Positions 34,898 through 45,832 are shown, counted from the stretch's first letter. The stretch is 64,000 bases of DNA from Mauremys mutica (GCF_020497125.1 NC_059081.1:18695105-18759104), one strand, 5' to 3'. Numbers and translations are program-made. Notes: generated by a model from the letters alone, not told the origin.

Positions 34898-37754
34898 ATG
34901 TAGCAAGCCACTATACTTTCTGTGGTCAGCTACTAGGCAGATCTCTGTCTTTTACAAATGTGACATTTAGACATGGGGTTTTGGTCCAGTCCCATTTCTT
35001 GTTCCTGAGCTGGTACAAAGCTCTATTTCATGGGTATTTCTACAGGAGTTAACTATTGCAGACTCTCTGTAAGGGTGAAATTCAACCCAATGCATATGCA
35101 GAAGGTATGGGGCTAAGATAAGGCTTTGAGCCATAATGTTTAAGCTTAGGAAAAGCCAAACTACTAAAAAAAGATGCAAAAATGCTAAATTAGGCAATCT
35201 GCAAATCATGTTAAAGGAAAAATGTATGCAACAACAGAAGAAAAGTTCCGCTTGTATGATTTTTCTTTTCCATTGCCAAGCTTCAGATTCAGGGTATCAA
35301 ATGGATTATGATTGGTTCTTGATCTAAGTTTAGAAAGAGCTGTGAATATATAATGAATACAACTGAGATAAAGATTTCAGTGTTAACTGGTTTAGTGATG
35401 CCTCACTTGCCTGTCTTTGCAAGTGGTGCCATTCGGGAAGACATGGCTAATCTCCAAAGACATTCTAGACTTGTTTCATTTCCTGCTCTACTGAGTTTGC
35501 CTTTTGGCGAATCAGGAGCTGTTTGAGTATCGAGGCTCACAGGTCTGCTTTGAAAAGCTTCCAGCTTGAAGTAGTAAAGGCTATAATTATAAATTAGGGG
35601 AACAATAATTGAATATATAAATTCTAATTTTCAGTGACTGATATAGTGGCCATCCTTAATTTTTGCCAAATTCCTGAGGTAACTAAATAAATGTTACCTG
35701 AATATTTTTACAGTTCAAGCTATCCTTATATTAAGTACAGGAAATGCTGAAGTAACTGCATATTTAGGACATGAATGGTGACTACTATTAAGTTGATTAG
35801 ACAGATAAGAGAACAAACACTCAAGTGATCAGCCAGAAATTCCTCATTCCATAGGTGAAGGTTGTACCCAACCTTCAACGTTCAAACACAGTTGTGCTTT
35901 AAGATTTTGGAATACTTGAAAGTGGTTACTTCAAATCTGATTGAAATTAATTCTTAGTACAGTGTTTGCTGTATAGAATACAAAGTGTCAGAAGAAAATA
36001 CTTTATAATTCTCAGTTTATTTAGTCGAATGCTGACAGGCAGCATAGAGAGAAATAAACAAAGGGAGATTTTTGGATCCAGTATATTTAAATTGAATGCG
36101 GCAATTTTATGGACCTATAATTTGAATATGTGTAACTTTTTCACCTTTTTAAAAAGGGACCAGTGATTTCTGGGTACCCCAGTTTCAGAGTGTTCAACTG
36201 AACATGCTTGTAAATGAGCCTGATTGTTTTCAGAGGGTGGGTGCTCATCCCTTCCTGAAAATTGGGCCATTCAATGGTATCTCAAATTGAGCACATCAAA
36301 AATCACTAGTCACATCTGAAAATTTTAAGCTGCGCTTTCTAGGCAGAAAACAAGGGAATTTTCTCATCCACATGTGCCTTCTGCCTCTCCCCCAACCCAT
36401 AACTTCAAATTCAAAAGCTCAAAAATAAATACTTTTTTCGTATAGACTTATTTAATCATTATCCAAGAACCACAAAGTTCTTTACAGATGTTGAAGGACA
36501 AATTCCATAGTCAGTACTTACTAGGGCCAAACTCCTATTGACTTAAGGAGACAAGTGGAGTAGTATGCTGCAGAGGAGCATGAAAGGGATAACAGAATGT
36601 TTGATAGATACCTGTAAGTGTACAGTCTCTTTAAGAAAACAATGAAGAGTATAAATTATCTTTTTTCTTTTTCATTCTGTTTATTCAATAGCTAAGGATT
36701 TTAGTTTTTATAAGTTTCCCAGGTTTTATATTTTGAATTGATTTCTATTCCCCCAAATCTTACTATCATTAAAGTATCTATTGGTGTAGATAATAAAGGC
36801 CTGCATGTGTCAACAAAAAAGTAACTTTTTTTTTGTAATCTGTACATCATTTTTCATATGCTGCTGAATTAGATATTGATGTTACTTTGCATTGCTATAC
36901 GGGGCTATATTTCATTTTTCTAGTGTTGCAGTTTTATTCATTTCTGATATCGGTATTATACTAAACATTTTATTCGTAGGTACAGCATCTTGCTGGTCTA
37001 AGATGTCATTAAGTGTGCCCATGGGTGGGCTGTGTTCTCATGTCTAAAATGACTTCTCTCATCTATAAACTTTCTGCTGTAGCTAGATACTCCACATTCC
37101 ATATGGACGTGTGCTATCCTTTCCAGTTTGCTGCACTCTGCAATTAGAACCATTTACCTCAGAATTCCTGCTTCCCTAGGGTGTCTCTGATGGTGTCTCC
37201 CTTCCCTCTCCTGTTTGTTTTCCAGTAAGTTTTTAGTTGAGCTGATGGACCAGAATTGGTACTTAAATGAAGCTTATTCAATCTCATTTTCCAGCTTGAC
37301 TCTTAAATTGTGTCTGAGGAAAAAAAGTTCACTTCTCAAGTGCTCAAAAGAGAAATGTGCACATACAGTGGGAAACTGCTCATGCAAACAGGTCCCTGGG
37401 CCTACAGTTACCTGACTTTGCAAGTAGAAGCATGAGGGTGAGGAGAGTCACATCCGAGGGTAACCCTCCTTCTCCAGGGCACCTAATACGTGGGAAAGGG
37501 GAAGCCGAGCAGGAGCTTCTGGAATGGAACCCATCCCAACAAAAACAGAATCTTCCCCTGCAACTGGGGAGGGGAGTACAGGCAACTTCAGAACCCAGTG
37601 ACACCAGCGATGGCAGCAGACTACATTCTACATGTTGAACAGTGGACTGAACTCATCCCATCATCTTGAACTTTGGGGGAAGGGAATAAAAAACCCTGAC
37701 AAGTAGAATCTGTATCTCTATTCTGCTTGGACTTTGGGAGGGCAAGATTCCTAA
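34898..37754. other. Background; palindromic repeat fragment at 36180-36335
   Basis: The fragment at 36180-36335 resembles the 'gattttcagaggtgctgagcac' palindromic family ('aaaatcactagtcacatctg', 'ctgaaaattttaagc'). A motif copy, 'actcctattgacttaaggag', is at 36528-36547. No coding exon recognised. Confidence 0.35.
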
Positions 37755-38044
37755 GGACTTGTCTACACTTAAAATGATGCACCACTGCAGCTGCGCTCCT
37801 GTAGTGCCTCAGTGCTGAGACTACCTATGCCAATGGGAGGGTTTCTCCCATCAGCAGAGGTTTTCCACCTCCCCAAGAGGTGGTACACAGGTCAACTGGA
37901 AAATTCTGCCCTCAACATAGTGCAGTCTATATTGGGGGTTGGGTCAGTTTAACTGCATCATTTGGAGGGGGGGGAGAAGGGTGATTTTTCACACCCCTGA
38001 GTGACGTAGTTATACTGACCTATTTTCCTAGCGTAGACCAGGCT
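37755..38044. mobile_element. Harbinger-like MITE
   Basis: It starts 'ggacttgtctacactt' after TAA (37752-37754) and ends 'gcgtagaccaggct' before GAA, a possible TAA duplication with one change. The interior is a series of short palindromes ('gggagggtttctccc', 'cacctccccaagaggtgg', 'ttttcacacccctgag'). The ends resemble those of the 2-kb Harbinger-like element at 23648-25693 ('gtctacac'), so both may have used related transposases. Confidence 0.65.
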
Positions 38045-38162
38045 GAAGCATATACAAGGGATACCCAGCTGCTTAGTCTGAATTAGCCCTAAAGGACAGA
38101 TAGAGCTTGCATATCACAGCAGCGTCTATCAGCTTTTAGAGTCTAAGACTGTGAGTAATTTT

Positions 38163-38483
38163 CAATATTGACAAACCCAAATGTTCAAAAATCATGAGTC
38201 AGGCTCACCAAGAATCATGGGATTGGCTTTAGAATAATGAGATTATGTAAAAATAACAGCTCTGGGGTTCTTTTTATTTGCCTTCTGCTTTTTGAGCCTT
38301 TAGAGTGCACTGGGGTCACACTTTGAAGCTTTCTCCACAGCCACAAGGGCTAGAAAATTACATTCTCTTTAAAAATGAAGGCTGAAATAATGACATATCC
38401 ACTTGATGCCAGGAGCTGGGACTTTAAGGAAAACAATAATTATCGTGAGACACACGACACAATCATGAGAGTTGGCAACACTG
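38163..38483. repeat. 'gttgccaact' MITE family, copy 2
   Basis: The right end, 'gagagttggcaacactg', is the best preserved terminus of the family, and the left end, 'caatattgacaaaccc', is its diverged inverse. It shares its internal words with copies 34583-34897 and 45234-45518. No convincing 8-bp duplication was seen. Confidence 0.55.
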
Positions 38484-38658
38484 CATTTGTGTGTGTATGT
38501 TTACCTGCTTTAACTTTGTAAGTAACTCTCATTTCTTTTTCTTAGTTAATAAATCTTTGGATACCTTAGTATAGGATTGGCTACAAGTGTTGTCTTTGTA
38601 AGATCTAGAGTGCAGTTGAACTGGAGTAAGTGACTGGTTCTTTGGGATTAGGAATAAC

Positions 38659-38877
38659 TGGACTATTGTTAAATATCAGAGGGGTAGCTGTGTTAATCTG
38701 GATCTGTAAAAGCAGCAAAGAGTCTTGTGGCACCTTATAGACTAACAGACGTATTAGAGCATGAGCTTTCATGTACATGCATCCGACGAAGTGGGCATTC
38801 ACCCACGAAAGCTCATGCGCCAATATGTCTGTTAGTCTATAAGGTGACACAGGACTCTTTGCTGTTGGACTATTGTT
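38659..38877 (+). mobile_element. Short foldback Penelope-like copy (38671-38865) with 12-bp TSD
   Basis: It is flanked by an exact 12-bp duplication 'tggactattgtt' (38659-38670, 38866-38877). The copy consists of the PLE 5' piece ('tatcagaggggtagctgtg'), then the 3' end in inverted orientation ('cttatagactaacagacg'), then the 3' end in direct orientation ('gtctgttagtctataagg'). The last two form a long imperfect hairpin. No protein-coding part remains. It is inserted in the LTR-like repeat 38506-39063. Confidence 0.85.
38777..38818 (+). ncRNA. Hammerhead-like motif in PLE copy, degenerate core
   Basis: The plus strand reads 'gcat', 'ccgacga', stem-loop 'gtgggcattcacccac', 'gaaa', 'gctc', 'atgc'. 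Stem I (gcat/atgc) and stem II are intact, but the core has C for the conserved U4. It is probably inactive or weak. Confidence 0.4.
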
Positions 38878-39119
38878 GTGATTTTTGATGTAAGGGAACA
38901 CCTATCACAAAGGTAAGCTTGCCTAGCTGACAAAATAGACTGGAGTACCCAAGGAGACCATCTGTGACTCCATGGTTAGGCTGTTATAGTGCCTGAGGAG
39001 TTTACATTTGATATTGGTTGGTGAAATCTAAGTATAGAACTTAGAGCCAGTTTAGGATTTATGCCCAGCTGCTAAATTGTCTACGTAAGGTTGGTGCTCA
39101 TGCTCCTGAGCCATGCCAG

Positions 39120-39990
39120 ACATTTTGACAAAGATGAGTTCTACAATTGCCTCCAAAGAGTGATAGATAGAATACCTAAAATATGACTTATTCCTTGTGA
39201 TGGGAGACTTCAATGCTAAAGTAGGATGTGACAACCAAAGAATGGAAAGAGCAATGGGGAAGCATGGATTGTGAACCATCAACCAAAACGGTGAGAGACT
39301 CATTGAATGCTTGGTATCCAACCTAGTTCTTTGGCGTACCTTCTTCCCTCACAAAGACTATACAAAGAAACATAGAATTCATCAGATGGCAAAATGAAAA
39401 ATCAGATTGATCACATCTGCATTAGCTCATGATTCAAGTCATCCGTCCAAGACATAACAGTACATTGAGCAGCAGATGTAAAGATTGCAGTTGCTGGTTT
39501 CATTGCTAAACTGAAATTAAAATAGAGAAATATCAATTTTAAGCAGAAAATGGTAAAGAAAATCAACAGTACAAAACTGAAAACAAAGTACTGTGAGAAA
39601 TTCCAACCTGAACCAAGGAACAGATTTGAGGCACTGCCAGAGACAGAGGAAGATGAGACACAGACTGGCCCTGAAGAAGAATGGGCAGTGTTCAGAGACA
39701 ATGTGACTCAAGCTGCAGCAGTCACAGGTAGATATCAACACAGAGCAAGAATTGGTTAAGCCAAGAGATCTGATGTCTCATCAAAGAAAGAAAAGCACTG
39801 TAAGGAAATCTCCTGACTGATAAGACCAACCACGAAAGTAGAAAAAGCCATGAAAAGCAGCGTGAGGAAAGTCAAACAAAGAAACGTTGAAGGCCTAGCA
39901 GCTAAAGCTGAGACTGCTGCTATGATAGGAAACCACAGAGCCATTTATCAAATGATTAAAACCCTCTGTGGAGATTTCCAAACAGGACAT
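39120..39990 (+). pseudogene. RTE endonuclease and connector remnant
   Basis: The plus strand encodes 'DKDEFYNCLQRVIDRIPK', then 'VMGDFNAKVGCDNQRMERAM' with the APE catalytic GDFNA box, and further on 'RLITSALAHDSS' (the expected QIDHI box region, shifted in frame). The 70-codon open frame at 39550-39759 ('FQPEPRNRFEALPE') matches the connector between endonuclease and RT. In-frame stops occur at several points, so no product is possible. Confidence 0.7.
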
Positions 39991-40019
39991 GGGCCAATAA
40001 AGAGCAAAAACTGAAAAAT

Positions 40020-41521
40020 ACTTACATAAGAATATAAGAATGGTCATACTGGGTCAGACCAATCTAGCCCAGTATCCTGTCTTCTGACAGTAGCCAATGC
40101 CAGGGAATGATCAGAACAGGTAAACATCAAGTGATCCATTCCCTATCACTCATTCCCAGCTTCTGGCAAACGGAGGATAGGGACACCATCCCTGTCTATC
40201 CTGGCTAATAGCCATTGATGGACCTATCCTCCATGAACTTATCTAGTTCTTTTTTAAACTCTGTTTTTTTAGTTTTGGCCTTCACAACGTTCTTTGGCAA
40301 AGAGTTCCACAGGTTGACTATGTGTTGTGTGAAGAAATACTGTGTGTGTTTTAAACCTGTTGCCTATTAATTTCATTGGGTGACCCCTAGTTCTTGTGTT
40401 GTGAAGGATTAAATAACATTTCCTTATTCACTTCCACCACACTAGTCAAGATTTTATAGACCTCTGTCTTATCCCCCCTTAGTTGTCTCTTTTTCAAACT
40501 GAAAAATCCCAGTCTTTTTAATCTCTCCTCATATGAAAGCTGTTCCATACCCCTAATCATTTTGGTTGCCCTTTTCTGTACATTTTCCAATTCCAATATA
40601 TCTTTTTTTGAGATGCGGTGACCAGATCTGCATGCAGTATTTGAGATATGGGCATATCATGGATTTATATAAAGGCAAAATGATATTTTCAGTCTTATCT
40701 ATCCCTTTCCTAATGGTTCCTGACATTGTTAGCTTTTTTTTAAAAAATATTTTTTCTGCTGCACATTGAGCAGATATTTTCAGAGAACTATTCACAATGA
40801 ATCCAAGATCTCTTTATTGAGTGGTGACAACTAATTTAGACCCCATCATTTTGTATGTATAGTTGGGGTTATGTTTTCCAATGTGCATTACTTTGCATTT
40901 ATCAACATTGAATTTCATCTGCCATTTTGTTGCCCAGTCACCCAGTTTTGTGAGATCCCTTTGTAACCCTTTGCAGTCTGCTTTAGACTTAACTATCTTG
41001 AGTAATGTTTTATCATCTGCAAATTTTGCACCTCACTATTTACCCTTTTTTCATGAATATGTTGAACAGTAATGGTTCCTCTACAGATCCTGGGGGCACA
41101 ACACTATTTACCTCTCTTCATTCTGAAAACTGACTATTTATTCCTACTCTTCGTTTCCTATCTTTCAACCAGTTACTGATCAATGAGAGTACCTTCCCTC
41201 TTATCCCACGACTGCTTACTTTGCTTAAGAGGCATTAGTGAGGGACCTTGTCAAAGGCTTTCAGAAAGTCTAAGTGCACTGTATCCACTGGATCACTCTT
41301 GTACACATGTTTGTTGACCGCATGTTTGTTGACCCCTTCAAAGAATTCTAATAGATTGGAGAGGCATGACTTCCCTTTACAAAAAACATGTTGACTCTTC
41401 CCACTCCCCCCAAATGTGTTCATCTATGTGTCTAATAATTCTGTTCTTAATTATAACTTCAACCAATTTGCCTGGTACTGAGGTTAGGCTTACTGGCATG
41501 TAATTGCCATCACAACTTACA
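40020..41521 (-). mobile_element. CR1 LINE (40027-41514), minus strand, inserted in RTE
   Basis: It is flanked by a 7-bp duplication 'acttaca' (40020-40026, 41515-41521). The 3' end at 40027 has 'actgggtcagacc' and 'ctagcccagtatcctg', and the body runs back into reverse transcriptase. Minus-strand frames include 'DTVHLDFLKAFDKVPH' (41423-41235, an RT motif) and '[20 protein letters not shown]' (40596-40387, the C-terminus). It is 5' truncated within RT, with several stops. Confidence 0.85.
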
Positions 41522-41549
41522 GCTGAGGTAGGACAGAAAAAACAAATGG

Positions 41550-41870
41550 GTGGAACATTTGAGTCATCAGTATAGTAATCCTACCTCAGCATCAGAGTTT
41601 GATAAAACATGTGATCCTGGTAAATTTGACATTAACATTGGTCAAATAAAGATATCAGAAGTACAGGCTGCAGTAAAAAAACTAAAAAGTAAAAAAGTGG
41701 TGGGTGATGATCCAAATACAGCAGAAATGCTAAAAGTACTTGATACAACCATTCTAACAAAAATTGACAGAGCTGTTCAATTAGGTTGGAGAAAAGAGAT
41801 CCCTCCTGACCAGTGGAACCATGGAATCATTGTCAGAATACCTCAAAGATGTGATCTTACTGATTTGTAA
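41550..41870 (+). pseudogene. RTE reverse transcriptase N-terminal remnant
   Basis: A 106-codon frame is still open: 'EVQAAVKKLKSKKVVGDDPN', then 'IPPDQWNHGIIVRIPQRCDL', followed by 'NNWRGITF' just past a stop. These are the fingers segment and the NWRGI box of RTE-type RT. A stop and then the CR1 copy at 41894 end it. Confidence 0.75.
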
Positions 41871-41886
41871 CAACTGGAGAGGAATT

Positions 41887-42076
41887 ACATTTCTTTAAGA
41901 ACATAAGACCGGCCATACTGGGTCAGACCAAAGGTCCATCTAGCCCAGTATCCTGTCTTCTGACAGTGGCCATTGCCATGTGCTTCAGAGGGAATGAATA
42001 GAACAGGTAATCATCAAGTGATCCATTCCCCGTTGCCCATTCCCACCTTCTGGCCAACAGAGGCTAGGGACATTTC
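41887..42076 (-). mobile_element. CR1 3' end fragment (41894-42069), minus strand, 7-bp TSD
   Basis: Only the last 176 bases of a CR1 are present, with 'ccatactgggtcagacc' and 'ctagcccagtatcctgtc'. It is flanked by 'acatttc' at 41887-41893 and 42070-42076. It interrupts the RTE reverse transcriptase just after the NWRGI box. It is the same subfamily as 40027-41514. Confidence 0.8.
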
Positions 42077-43110
42077 AGAGCATAGTTTTGCATTGCTTTC
42101 AGTTGTAGGGAAAGCCTTTTGCAGTGTGATACCACAAAGGATGAAAGAAGCAATGGATGCAAAGTTTAGAGAAGAGCAGGCTGGAGTCAGGCCCTAGAGA
42201 TTCTGTGTAGATCAGATATTCAGACTAATAACTATCATAAAGAATGTATAGAATGGCAAGTTCCCCCTTTCATCAATTTAACTTATATTTTTCAAACAGT
42301 ATTTGAAAGCCTGTACAAACACACATTGTGGAATATTCTTCAGTCCTATGGAATCACAGCTAAAGTTGTCAACATCATGTATATTGATTAAAAAGTGCTC
42401 TGTAAGTGAGAACAATCAGACAACAGAGTGGTTCAATGTGGACACTGGTGTGAAACAAGGCTTCATTTTATCTTCACTGTTTGGCATTCTCATAGATTGC
42501 ATAAAGAACCATATTAGCCCCACAAACATGGGTATAGCATGGGTAGATGGCAAATGCTTAAAAGACCTAGACTTGATGATGATATCGGACTAGTGAGTGA
42601 CACCTCTGAAAAGTTACAAAGACAGACAACCTGGCAAAAATAGCAGATCAAGCAGGACTCAGAATCAGTTATGCTAAAATGACCATCATTGAAATCCATG
42701 TATCAAGCAGTTACATCACATTAGAAGGCAAAAATATCAAGAAAGTAGAACAGTTCATCTACCTGGGCAGCACCAGATTAACTAACGGAGACCTCAAGAA
42801 GGAAGCGACATCAAGGATAGGAAAGGCATCCATAGCATTTATTAAATGCAACAATGTATGGAAATCAAAGATACACACTGAGAATTTTCAATTCAAACAT
42901 AATTTTGGTGCTAATTTATAGCTGCAAGAGCTGGAGATCTGCTAAAACATTAGACAGAAAACTAGACACCTTAAAAAATAAGTGCCTACATAAGATTCTG
43001 GGCATTGGTTGGAAAGACTTCACCAAAAAAGAGATCTGAGAAATCACCAACCAGCAGCTCATTTCTACCAGAATCAGAAGGAAGGATAGGAAAAAGCTGT
43101 TAGCCTCTGT
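42077..43110 (+). pseudogene. RTE reverse transcriptase C-terminal remnant
   Basis: After the CR1 fragment the plus strand continues with 'MKEAMDAKFREEQAGVRP' (42120-42195), 'WFNVDTGVKQGFILSSLFGI' (42430-42490), 'DLDLMMISD' in place of the catalytic FADD region, and 'VEQFIYLGSTRLTNGDLKKE' (42746-42805) with 'SRIGKASIAFIKCNNVWKSK'. The order matches the RTE RT palm and C-terminus. Stops and shifts between segments show inactivation. Confidence 0.75.
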
Positions 43111-45233
43111 AACCAATTATTTCTTTTGTTGCACTCATATCCAACTTCCTCTTTCCCTCCTATTGTTTGTAAGACACTTGATTGTTGCATCCTATCTTAA
43201 ATTAGATGGTAGGGTCTTCAGAGTAGGGTGAATGTCTCCCTGGGTGTTTATAGAGTACCTAGTACAATGAGGACCTGATCCTGATTGAACCCCATGGTCA
43301 TTTACCACAATGTAAATAAAAGTATTAAATGGGTGTGCACCTCTGAGATGCCTGTTTTGAAAACTTGGCCTGCAAAAAGGGGACATGCTGTTTGGTTTGG
43401 AATTCCCTCCTTTCAATAATGTTATCAATTCCCATGTTTACCCTAAATTAATGGGGTGCTAAGGCTTGGACAGTTCCTGCATAATGTTTCTTAATGGGAT
43501 ATATTCCTAGAAAACTTATTCTGTACAGCTTGGATTTCTTTTTCTTTTGTAATTATTAGACATGATCTGCTTTTCAAATCACTGTCTTCCTTCCCTCTGG
43601 GTCCTTCTGGTTCTGTGGAAATAGGCAGATTTTTGTCTTAATTGATCTTTTTTTTTTTTTTTGGCCACAGTTCATATGCATCCCTTTGTAGCTCACAGGT
43701 TCTAAAGCCATGTCTTGGAGGATAGCAATAGTTCAGATTTTGATCAGTTGCATTGGAATCCATAGTTGTTTCAAGCTGTACTACTAACTTTTTAAACTAA
43801 GTACTCAGTGTTTTCTTTGGCTATGTTAACTACTAGCAATGGATCGCCAGCATACACTAATATTCTCTTCTAAACTGGTATATCTGTTTTTCTAAATCTC
43901 TATATTTTTGCTGCATATGCAATGTCATTTGGATTAATTTCTTGGCTCATTTAAAAGTGGCTCAAATATGATGCTACTGTCTCTGATATAGAAACAGCTT
44001 TTGATAGGGTAAAATGGAGTCGTCAGTCACAATCAGCATATTAAGATATAGGCACAAATCTGAGTGCAAATATACAAATGGAAAATGCATCATTTGGTTG
44101 TAGTTCAAAGCAAGTAATATCGACCTTTTAAAAAATTTCTATGCATGTCTGGGGATACAGGGTGAATATCTTTTCTCGTTAAACCTTGCCAATTACCATA
44201 CAAAAAGAGACTCACATAAATGAAAAAATATATGAATTCAAAAGCTAGTTCTGTGAAAATCTCAGTGCTAATTTCTTGTTGACTTCAATGGGAGCTGAGA
44301 ACACTCCAGATCTCATCTTACAAATAAGATTTAGTAATACAGTCCATCAAAGATAAAAGTAAACATTAAAATATAATAAAAGGGGAAAAAGCTTTTACAT
44401 AGGATTATGTGGGATATAAAATTGTAATACACTGTTCCCAAAATTGTGATGGAAAGTAGTGAATGTAGAATTCAAAGAGTATTCACTTTGGACAAGAGAC
44501 AGGGTAATTTTCCAACATGGCCTCCTAGTCCAGATTTATCTGTAGCAAGTTGGCAGTTGCATACATAACACCATCAGACTTGAACTTTAATTATAGGTTA
44601 AAAATGGTTTTCAACCATGGGAAAACAGGCTTCTATTCCTACTCAGGCACACATTTGGCGTATATCAGGGTTATGGTCACCCAGCAGTGGACACTATTCA
44701 CTGATTGTGGTGGCTACACTTTATAGAGTTCTCCAAAGCTTTTTTTTGAGCTTCAAGGCCAGAAGTCCAGTTCTGACATCAAAAATTGTTGACACAGTTG
44801 TAGCCTTCATGCGCTAGCATAATTCTATTGTAGTCACATTTTCCATTAATTTTCTATTGTGTGTGAAAGCTGGGATGGCTGGATATTCTGGTTTAACAGG
44901 ATTGTCCCAATTTGGATCCGGAAGGCCTATCTTGCTTAGTTACAGAGGCATGTATATTGGTTTAATTGTAACTCATCATTTCCTCTATCCCACCAGTCAT
45001 ACAGAACAGAAAAGGAAATAAATGGCCCAGGTGCCGGAGGAAGAGCAGCTGGGGAGCAGAGCCTGCTGCTGCTGCCCAGGGGAGAAGGTGAGATGGGGTA
45101 GCAGCAGTAGGGCCTGCAAACAAGGGTGGGGCAGTGTTAATTGGTTGATGGTAGAAGAGTAGATTTGAGGAGGAGTAACAATAATTAGTTTTTTGGAGAG
45201 GAAAGAAGTGATTTTGGAAGTAATATGTTAGAC
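43111..45233. other. Background; L2-like tail at 43201-43325
   Basis: The segment at 43201-43325 ('agggtcttcagagtagggtg', 'tagagtacctagtacaatga') is the clearest L2-like 3' tail in the window. A 'tgttgacttcaatgggagct' motif lies at 44278-44297. No gene recognised. Confidence 0.4.
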
Positions 45234-45518
45234 ACAGTGTTGCCAATTCTTTCAAGTGTGATGGTATCCAGTGTTGTTGCTGTTTCCCCCAACTCCAGCT
45301 CCTGGAGTCATGTGATTAAGAATGCTGGCATTGATTTTTTTTAAGTTTCTAGCCTTCTTAGTTGCATAGGAAAGCTTGAAAATGTGAACCCTAAAGCCTC
45401 AAAAAGAAGGTGGCAAATAAAAATAACTCAAATCTATCACTTTTTTAAAAAAAATCTTATTACTCTTTTGGGCCTGACTTGTGATTTTTTTTTTTGAATG
45501 GTTGGGTTGACAATGCTT
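45234..45518. repeat. 'gttgccaact' MITE family, copy 3 (inverted)
   Basis: It starts with 'cagtgttgccaattc' and ends with the diverged inverse 'gggttgacaatgctt'. Its orientation is opposite to copies 34583-34897 and 38163-38483. It is diverged and no target duplication was resolved. Confidence 0.5.
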
Positions 45519-45627
45519 CCAGAAACTTAGAATTCAGGGGTGGCTAATTGTTGGTGATTTCTTCCAGAATTCCCAAACAAGAAAAGATGCCTTGTCGATA
45601 ATGTGAGTAGTAGTAGTCAATCCGTAC

Positions 45628-45832
45628 TCATCCCTTACTCAGACGTTTTGCAGCATGAGCTTTCGTGGGTGAATACCCACTTCTTCAGACTTGCATCTGA
45701 AGAAGTGGGTATTCACCCACGAAAGCTCATGCTGCAAAACGTCTGTTAGTCTATAAGGTGCCACAGGATTCTTTGTTGCTTTTACATATCCAGACTAACA
45801 CGGCTACCCCTCTGATACCTTCATCCCTTACT
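45628..45832 (-). mobile_element. Foldback Penelope-like copy (45640-45820) with 12-bp TSD and perfect hairpin
   Basis: It is flanked by an exact 12-bp duplication 'tcatcccttact' (45628-45639, 45821-45832). On the minus strand it starts with the PLE 5' piece ('tatcagaggggtagccgtg'), followed by the 3' end in inverted and then direct orientation, cut at 'gtctg'. The two 3' copies, 45640-45689 and 45696-45745, are a perfect 50-bp inverted repeat separated by 6 bases. There is no coding part. The lack of any arm mismatch suggests a recent origin or gene conversion between arms. Confidence 0.85.
45693..45732 (+). ncRNA. Candidate small hammerhead ribozyme with reduced stem III
   Basis: In order: stem I 5' strand 'gcat' (45693-45696), core 'ctgaaga' (45697-45703, fits CUGANGA), one extra A, stem II 'gtgggt'/'acccac' with loop 'attc' (45705-45720), 'gaaa' (45721-45724), 'gctc' (45725-45728), and stem I 3' strand 'atgc' (45729-45732). 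The predicted cut is after C45728. Stem III would be only the self-complementary 'agct', as in PLE-associated hammerhead variants reported to act as dimers. The extra A after the core is a deviation from the usual motif. Confidence 0.5.

Larger units (their letters stand above)
38506..39063 (+). repeat. Unclassified LTR-like dispersed repeat, copy 2
   Basis: It aligns by eye with 8183-8532 ('ctcatttctttttcttagtt', 'aataaa', 'aggattggcta', 'gtaagtgactggtt', 'tgtgactccatggtta', 'aagtatagaac'). It is interrupted by a Penelope-like foldback copy at 38671-38865 and stops where the RTE element begins, near 39066. It is less decayed than copy 1. Confidence 0.5.
39078..43110 (+). mobile_element. RTE-type LINE, decayed, split by two CR1 insertions
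   Basis: The pieces at 39078-40026, 41522-41886 and 42077-43110 read in order as one RTE retrotransposon: endonuclease, connector, reverse transcriptase, C-terminus. Removing the two CR1 copies rejoins the pieces at the expected protein positions. Many stops and frame changes show that it is old. RTE elements encode one protein with APE endonuclease and RT and end in short simple repeats; the 3' end here is placed at about 43110 by loss of similarity. Confidence 0.75.

Noticed and set aside
45640..45689. A second full hammerhead on the minus strand of the left hairpin arm
   Set aside because: The core is copied by the palindrome, but the preceding bases from the loop do not pair with 'atgc', so stem I is missing.
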